DNA of 32,418 bases, taken from positions 1 through 32,418 of the forward strand of contig JAGQNK010000014.1 in NCBI GenBank assembly GCA_020428105.1, read 5' to 3'. How positions within the stretch are numbered: position 1 is the stretch's first letter; each line of letters begins with the position of its first letter. Origin of the DNA: Candidatus Saccharimonadota bacterium (GTDB taxonomy: Bacteria; Patescibacteriota; Saccharimonadia; Saccharimonadales; JAGQNK01). Positions 30,481 through 32,418 of this stretch are shown here, one piece after another. Made by a program: the position numbers and the translations under genes. The notes under the pieces were generated by a model. It had not been told where the DNA came from. It saw only the letters and a program-made list of their open reading frames with translations, and made no database searches.

Positions 30481-31113
30481 ATGGACGTTCAGTATTATGG
30501 AGCAAACTGTATTCGTTTGAGTACCAAAAAAGCATCAATTTTAGTAGACGACAATCTAATGGATCTTGGTAGTAAGTCAGTTGCTAAAAATGGAGACATA
30601 GTGTTGTTTACAGGGCCACATGGCGATTCATCTACCAATATTGAAGAGAAGATAGTTATTGATAAGCCCGGGGAATATGAGGTATCAGAGGTATCCATCC
30701 AGGGTATTGCTGCCCGTGGTCATATGGATGAAGAAGGGCAGAACAGTGCAACAATATTCAAGATCATTGACGACGATATTAAAGTTGTCGTGGTGGGTAA
30801 TGTTTTTCCGGAGCTTAGTGACGATCAGCTAGAATCTATCGGAATGGTGGATGTTCTTGTGATACCAGTAGGAGGTAATGGCTACACCCTAGATGGTGTC
30901 GGGGCTCTCAAGCTCATTCGTAAGATTGAACCAAAGGTAGTCATACCAACCCACTTTGAAGAGAAGGGGCTTTCGTTTGCTGTGCCTCAACAGCCACTAT
31001 CGGAGGCTATTAAGGCGTTGGCTATGGAACCTAAAGAAACGGTATCTAAATATAAAGCAAAGCCGCTGGAGCTAACCGATAATACTCAGCTGATTATTCT
31101 AGAGAAGTCTTAG
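30481..31113 (+). CDS. MBL-fold protein with degenerate metal site (UlaG/YtkL-like)
   Basis: A 210-residue protein starting at ATG 30481 after AGGAGG (30466-30471); an upstream in-frame start at 30433 would overlap the previous gene and has no ribosome site. The beginning MDVQYYGANCIRLSTKKASILVDD is typical of UlaG/YtkL-type metal-dependent hydrolases (cited in part: YYGANCIRL, SILVDD). The HxHxDH motif expected at about residues 43-50 is replaced by GPHGDSS; later ligands are also mostly missing, with only the final His in VVIPTHFEE kept. A non-hydrolytic or binding role is likely. It forms an operon with the winged-helix protein. Confidence 0.82.
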   Translation: MDVQYYGANCIRLSTKKASILVDDNLMDLGSKSVAKNGDIVLFTGPHGDSSTNIEEKIVIDKPGEYEVSEVSIQGIAARGHMDEEGQNSATIFKIIDDDIKVVVVGNVFPELSDDQLESIGMVDVLVIPVGGNGYTLDGVGALKLIRKIEPKVVIPTHFEEKGLSFAVPQQPLSEAIKALAMEPKETVSKYKAKPLELTDNTQLIILEKS

Positions 31114-31157
31114 TTTGCTGATAGGCTAATCATCTAATGACTCGCTAATGATTAAAT

Positions 31158-31187
31158 TTTCAAAGCTTCCGTACGGAAGCTTTGAAA
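31158..31187. terminator. 30-bp perfect palindrome / bidirectional terminator
   Basis: TTTCAAAGCTTCCGT and its exact complement ACGGAAGCTTTGAAA form a gapless palindrome between convergent genes. It can form a stem of about 13 pairs with a tetraloop on either strand. The flanking U tracts are short (TTTAAT on the minus strand), so termination may be moderate. Confidence 0.7.
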
Positions 31188-31206
31188 TATTGAGACGCTA
31201 CGCAGA

Positions 31207-31425
31207 TTATTTTGCGGATGCTTCTGTGGTAACAGGAGTGAGTAATCCCTTTTTCTTCAGTGTGCGAATTGCTTGTGTGCTAAGCTTCATTTTGACTTTT
31301 TTGCCATCAACTATAACAGTCTTCATCTGAAGATTTGGCTTCCATACTTTTTTGGTGTGGCGCTGCGAAAAGCTGACGTTGTTGCCGAACTGTTTGCCTT
31401 TGCCGGTTAATTCACATTTTTGCAT
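31207..31425 (-). CDS. rpmB: 50S ribosomal protein L28
   Basis: bL28, a small basic protein of the large subunit. I chose ATG 31425 over 31449, because it yields MQKCELTGKGKQFGNNVSFS, the standard L28 start, and AAAGGA lies at a good distance upstream. The 72 residues include SQRHTKKVWKPNLQ and KMKLSTQAIRTLKKKGL, both typical. Only one Cys (C4) remains, so the two-CxxC zinc form is not present. It stands alone, in the opposite direction to its neighbours. Confidence 0.95.
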   Translation of the reverse strand: MQKCELTGKGKQFGNNVSFSQRHTKKVWKPNLQMKTVIVDGKKVKMKLSTQAIRTLKKKGLLTPVTTEASAK

Positions 31426-31472
31426 AAATATATCCTTTAATCTCGTCAATTCAAGGTGTAATTATATCTGCT

Positions 31473-31500
31473 TTGTCTCTAACGGTCAACACGTTATAAT
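31473..31500 (+). promoter_or_regulatory. Sigma70 promoter of the M50 protease gene (near-leaderless)
   Basis: TTGTCT (31473-31478), 16 bases, then a perfect TATAAT (31495-31500). Predicted initiation is about 31507, two bases before the ATG at 31509. Confidence 0.65.
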
Positions 31501-31508
31501 ACTGAGGC

Positions 31509-32141
31509 ATGTTAGACGCGTTTATCAGTAGCCCGATAGGAATTGCCACAGTTATTATCACTGTCCTCATCTCTATTACGTTGCACGAGGCAATGCATGC
31601 CTTTGCAGCCCATTGGCTAGGGGATGACACGGCTCAGATGCAGGGAAGGCTTACTCTGAACCCGATCAAGCATATCGATCCTTTCTTGACTTTGGGTATG
31701 CCAATATTGCTTGCACTGATGGGTGCACCTGTTTTGGGCGCAGCTAAGCCGGTGCCATTTAATCCAAATCGGGTTAAATATGATGAATTTGGAGCGGCGC
31801 TTGTTGGTTTGGCCGGGCCTTTGACAAATTTTGTACTGGCAATCGCCGGAGCGTTTTTATACAGGGCAATCGGTGCGTTGGTGCCTGATGTTGTAGTTTT
31901 ATCAATACTAACATTTATCCTAGTAAATCTTGGGTTTTTTGTATTCAACATGATTCCATTTCCACCACTAGATGGTTCGCGGGTTTTGTATGCAGTTGCG
32001 CCAGAACCAATTCAAAAAATCATGTCACAGATAGAAGCATATGGATTGTTGGGTTTTGTGCTGTTCTTCTTTTTGCTGTTCAAGTATATTTCGCCAATGG
32101 TAGCTGATGTTATAAACACTCTATTTAGGTTTCTGGTTTAA
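31509..32141 (+). CDS. Site-2 protease-type (M50) membrane metalloprotease
   Basis: A 210-residue intramembrane zinc protease of the compact M50/SREBP-S2P-like type. The zinc motif HEAMH is at residues 26-30 in the first helix, and the third ligand lies in NMIPFPPLDGSRVL (N-x-x-P-x-x-P-x-D-G). About five membrane helices are visible and no PDZ domain is present, as in the short bacterial forms. Substrates are unknown; regulated intramembrane proteolysis or signal-peptide clearance are typical roles. Its promoter places initiation two bases before the ATG. The next transcript starts about 26 bp after its stop. Confidence 0.92.
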   Translation: MLDAFISSPIGIATVIITVLISITLHEAMHAFAAHWLGDDTAQMQGRLTLNPIKHIDPFLTLGMPILLALMGAPVLGAAKPVPFNPNRVKYDEFGAALVGLAGPLTNFVLAIAGAFLYRAIGALVPDVVVLSILTFILVNLGFFVFNMIPFPPLDGSRVLYAVAPEPIQKIMSQIEAYGLLGFVLFFFLLFKYISPMVADVINTLFRFLV

Positions 32142-32154
32142 AAGGCAGAAGAGT

Positions 32155-32160
32155 TATAAT
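32155..32160 (+). promoter_or_regulatory. -10 element of the terminal structured RNA
   Basis: A perfect TATAAT with only a weak -35 (TTTCTG-like) inside the end of the M50 gene. Predicted initiation is at 32167-32168, the first base of the closing helix of the RNA. Confidence 0.5.
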
Positions 32161-32166
32161 ATCAGT

Positions 32167-32337
32167 AGGCTGAGTAGTCGGCTAAATGATAATCTGAATA
32201 CTTATCATTCGGGATTCCAATATTCGTGCGTGGCTGTGGTTGCGCCGTGCGGAGACCCACCTGGGCCTATATTCCAGGTTGTCATGTCGGCCTCAGTCAG
32301 CTAAATAAAAAACCATCATTTATAGATGGTTTTTTAT
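32167..32337 (+). ncRNA. Structured non-coding RNA of unknown family (possibly 6S-like)
   Basis: The ends pair: GGCTGAG (32168-32174) with CTCAGTC (32292-32298). Inside are the hairpins AATGATAA/TTATCATT (32185-32192, 32202-32209) and ACCTGG/CCAGGT (32259-32264, 32274-32279), with a G/C-rich segment (32226-32258) between them. No open frame of note is present. It ends in an 11-bp terminator. The overall plan (paired ends, about 140 bases, own promoter and terminator) recalls 6S RNA, but I see no decisive conserved motif. It is not tmRNA, RNase P RNA or SRP RNA as far as their signature motifs show. Confidence 0.55.
32307..32335 (+). terminator. Intrinsic terminator
   Basis: AAAAAACCATC (32307-32317) and GATGGTTTTTT (32325-32335) are perfectly complementary with a seven-base loop. 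The A and T runs allow action in both directions, so it may also end the tRNA on the minus strand. Confidence 0.88.
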
Positions 32338-32397
32338 AATTTACGCTCAGCCAACAGGTGGTTTAAGTAAAATCGTAATTTAACTTTTATCCATTTC

Positions 32398-32418
32398 TGG
32401 TCGGGGTGACAGGACTTG
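32398..32418 (-). tRNA. Partial tRNA, probably tRNA-Pro (3' end only)
   Basis: The window ends inside a minus-strand tRNA. CCA (32398-32400), discriminator A (32401), acceptor strand CACCCCG (32402-32408), T stem CCTGT and part of the T loop are visible. A 5' acceptor of CGGGGTG, with C1-G72, is characteristic of tRNA-Pro. The anticodon lies outside the window. Confidence 0.7.

Noticed and set aside
31148-31330. Plus-strand open frame of 60 codons antisense to rpmB
   Set aside because: It runs through the 30-bp palindrome and the complement of L28; there is no ribosome site.
32167-32337. tmRNA, RNase P RNA or SRP RNA
   Set aside because: No tRNA-like ends, no GAGGAAAGTCC-type P RNA motif and no GGAAG/AGCAG SRP domain IV core are visible.
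1-32418. UGA recoding (Gracilibacteria/SR1 code)
   Set aside because: pilO, tgt and the ATL gene end normally at TGA at the expected family lengths.
1-32418. CRISPR array, insertion sequence or prophage
   Set aside because: No regularly spaced repeats, transposase motifs or phage structural genes were found on either strand.

Overview
The window reads like a chromosomal segment of a Patescibacteria (CPR) genome, most likely Candidatus Saccharibacteria (TM7). This is inferred from gene content, not from a marker tree. The clues are a complete single-membrane-type type IV pilus locus, several proteins resembling actinobacterial families (a VKOR, a 'LigA-like' two-helix protein), compact genes with 1-20 bp overlaps, and small uncharacterised proteins. 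TGA works as a stop (pilO, tgt, the ATL gene), so the Gracilibacteria/SR1 recoding does not apply. No rRNA, CRISPR array or insertion sequence was seen.

Layout. (1) 1-11.6 kb: type IV pilus locus pilM-pilN-pilO-small membrane protein-pilB-pilT-pilC-major pilin, a strong terminator, then pilD and four minor pilins. (2) 11.6-13.9 kb: a Xer recombinase (minus), ndk, a membrane-anchored unknown and tRNA-Arg(CCT). (3) 14-18.4 kb: a bacterial-PH protein, a membrane-anchored parvulin-like protein, an unknown acidic protein, and a CRP/FNR regulator divergent from a two-gene unit (LigA-like protein plus VKOR) across a near-perfect CRP-type palindrome. (4) 18.4-20.6 kb: accessory-looking, with one orphan protein flanked by probable gene remnants, then tRNA-Asp, tRNA-Thr and tRNA-Gly. 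(5) 20.6-24.6 kb: a membrane GT2, nrdR, a very short gene with a consensus promoter, tgt and tRNA-Val. (6) 24.6-28.6 kb: a structured RNA ending in a terminator, a SemiSWEET-like protein, a T-box-like leader, then thrS-atl-miaA. (7) 28.5-32.4 kb: an MFS transporter, an operon of a wHTH-nucleotidyltransferase protein and a degenerate MBL-fold protein, rpmB, an M50 protease, a second structured RNA, and the 3' end of a probable tRNA-Pro.

The strongest unexpected signals are regulatory. Upstream of thrS lies an RNA element with the exact seven-base T-box antiterminator bulge, and its variable base can pair with the discriminator of the tRNA-Thr in this window. Two other RNAs appear to start at the base of their own closing helix and end at intrinsic terminators. 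About nine genes have a -10 hexamer placed so that transcription should start at, or within three bases of, the start codon, which suggests leaderless mRNAs are common here. A perfect sigma70 promoter, strong Shine-Dalgarno and terminator frame a 38-codon gene. All promoter, operator and RNA calls were made by eye, without a folding program or database search.
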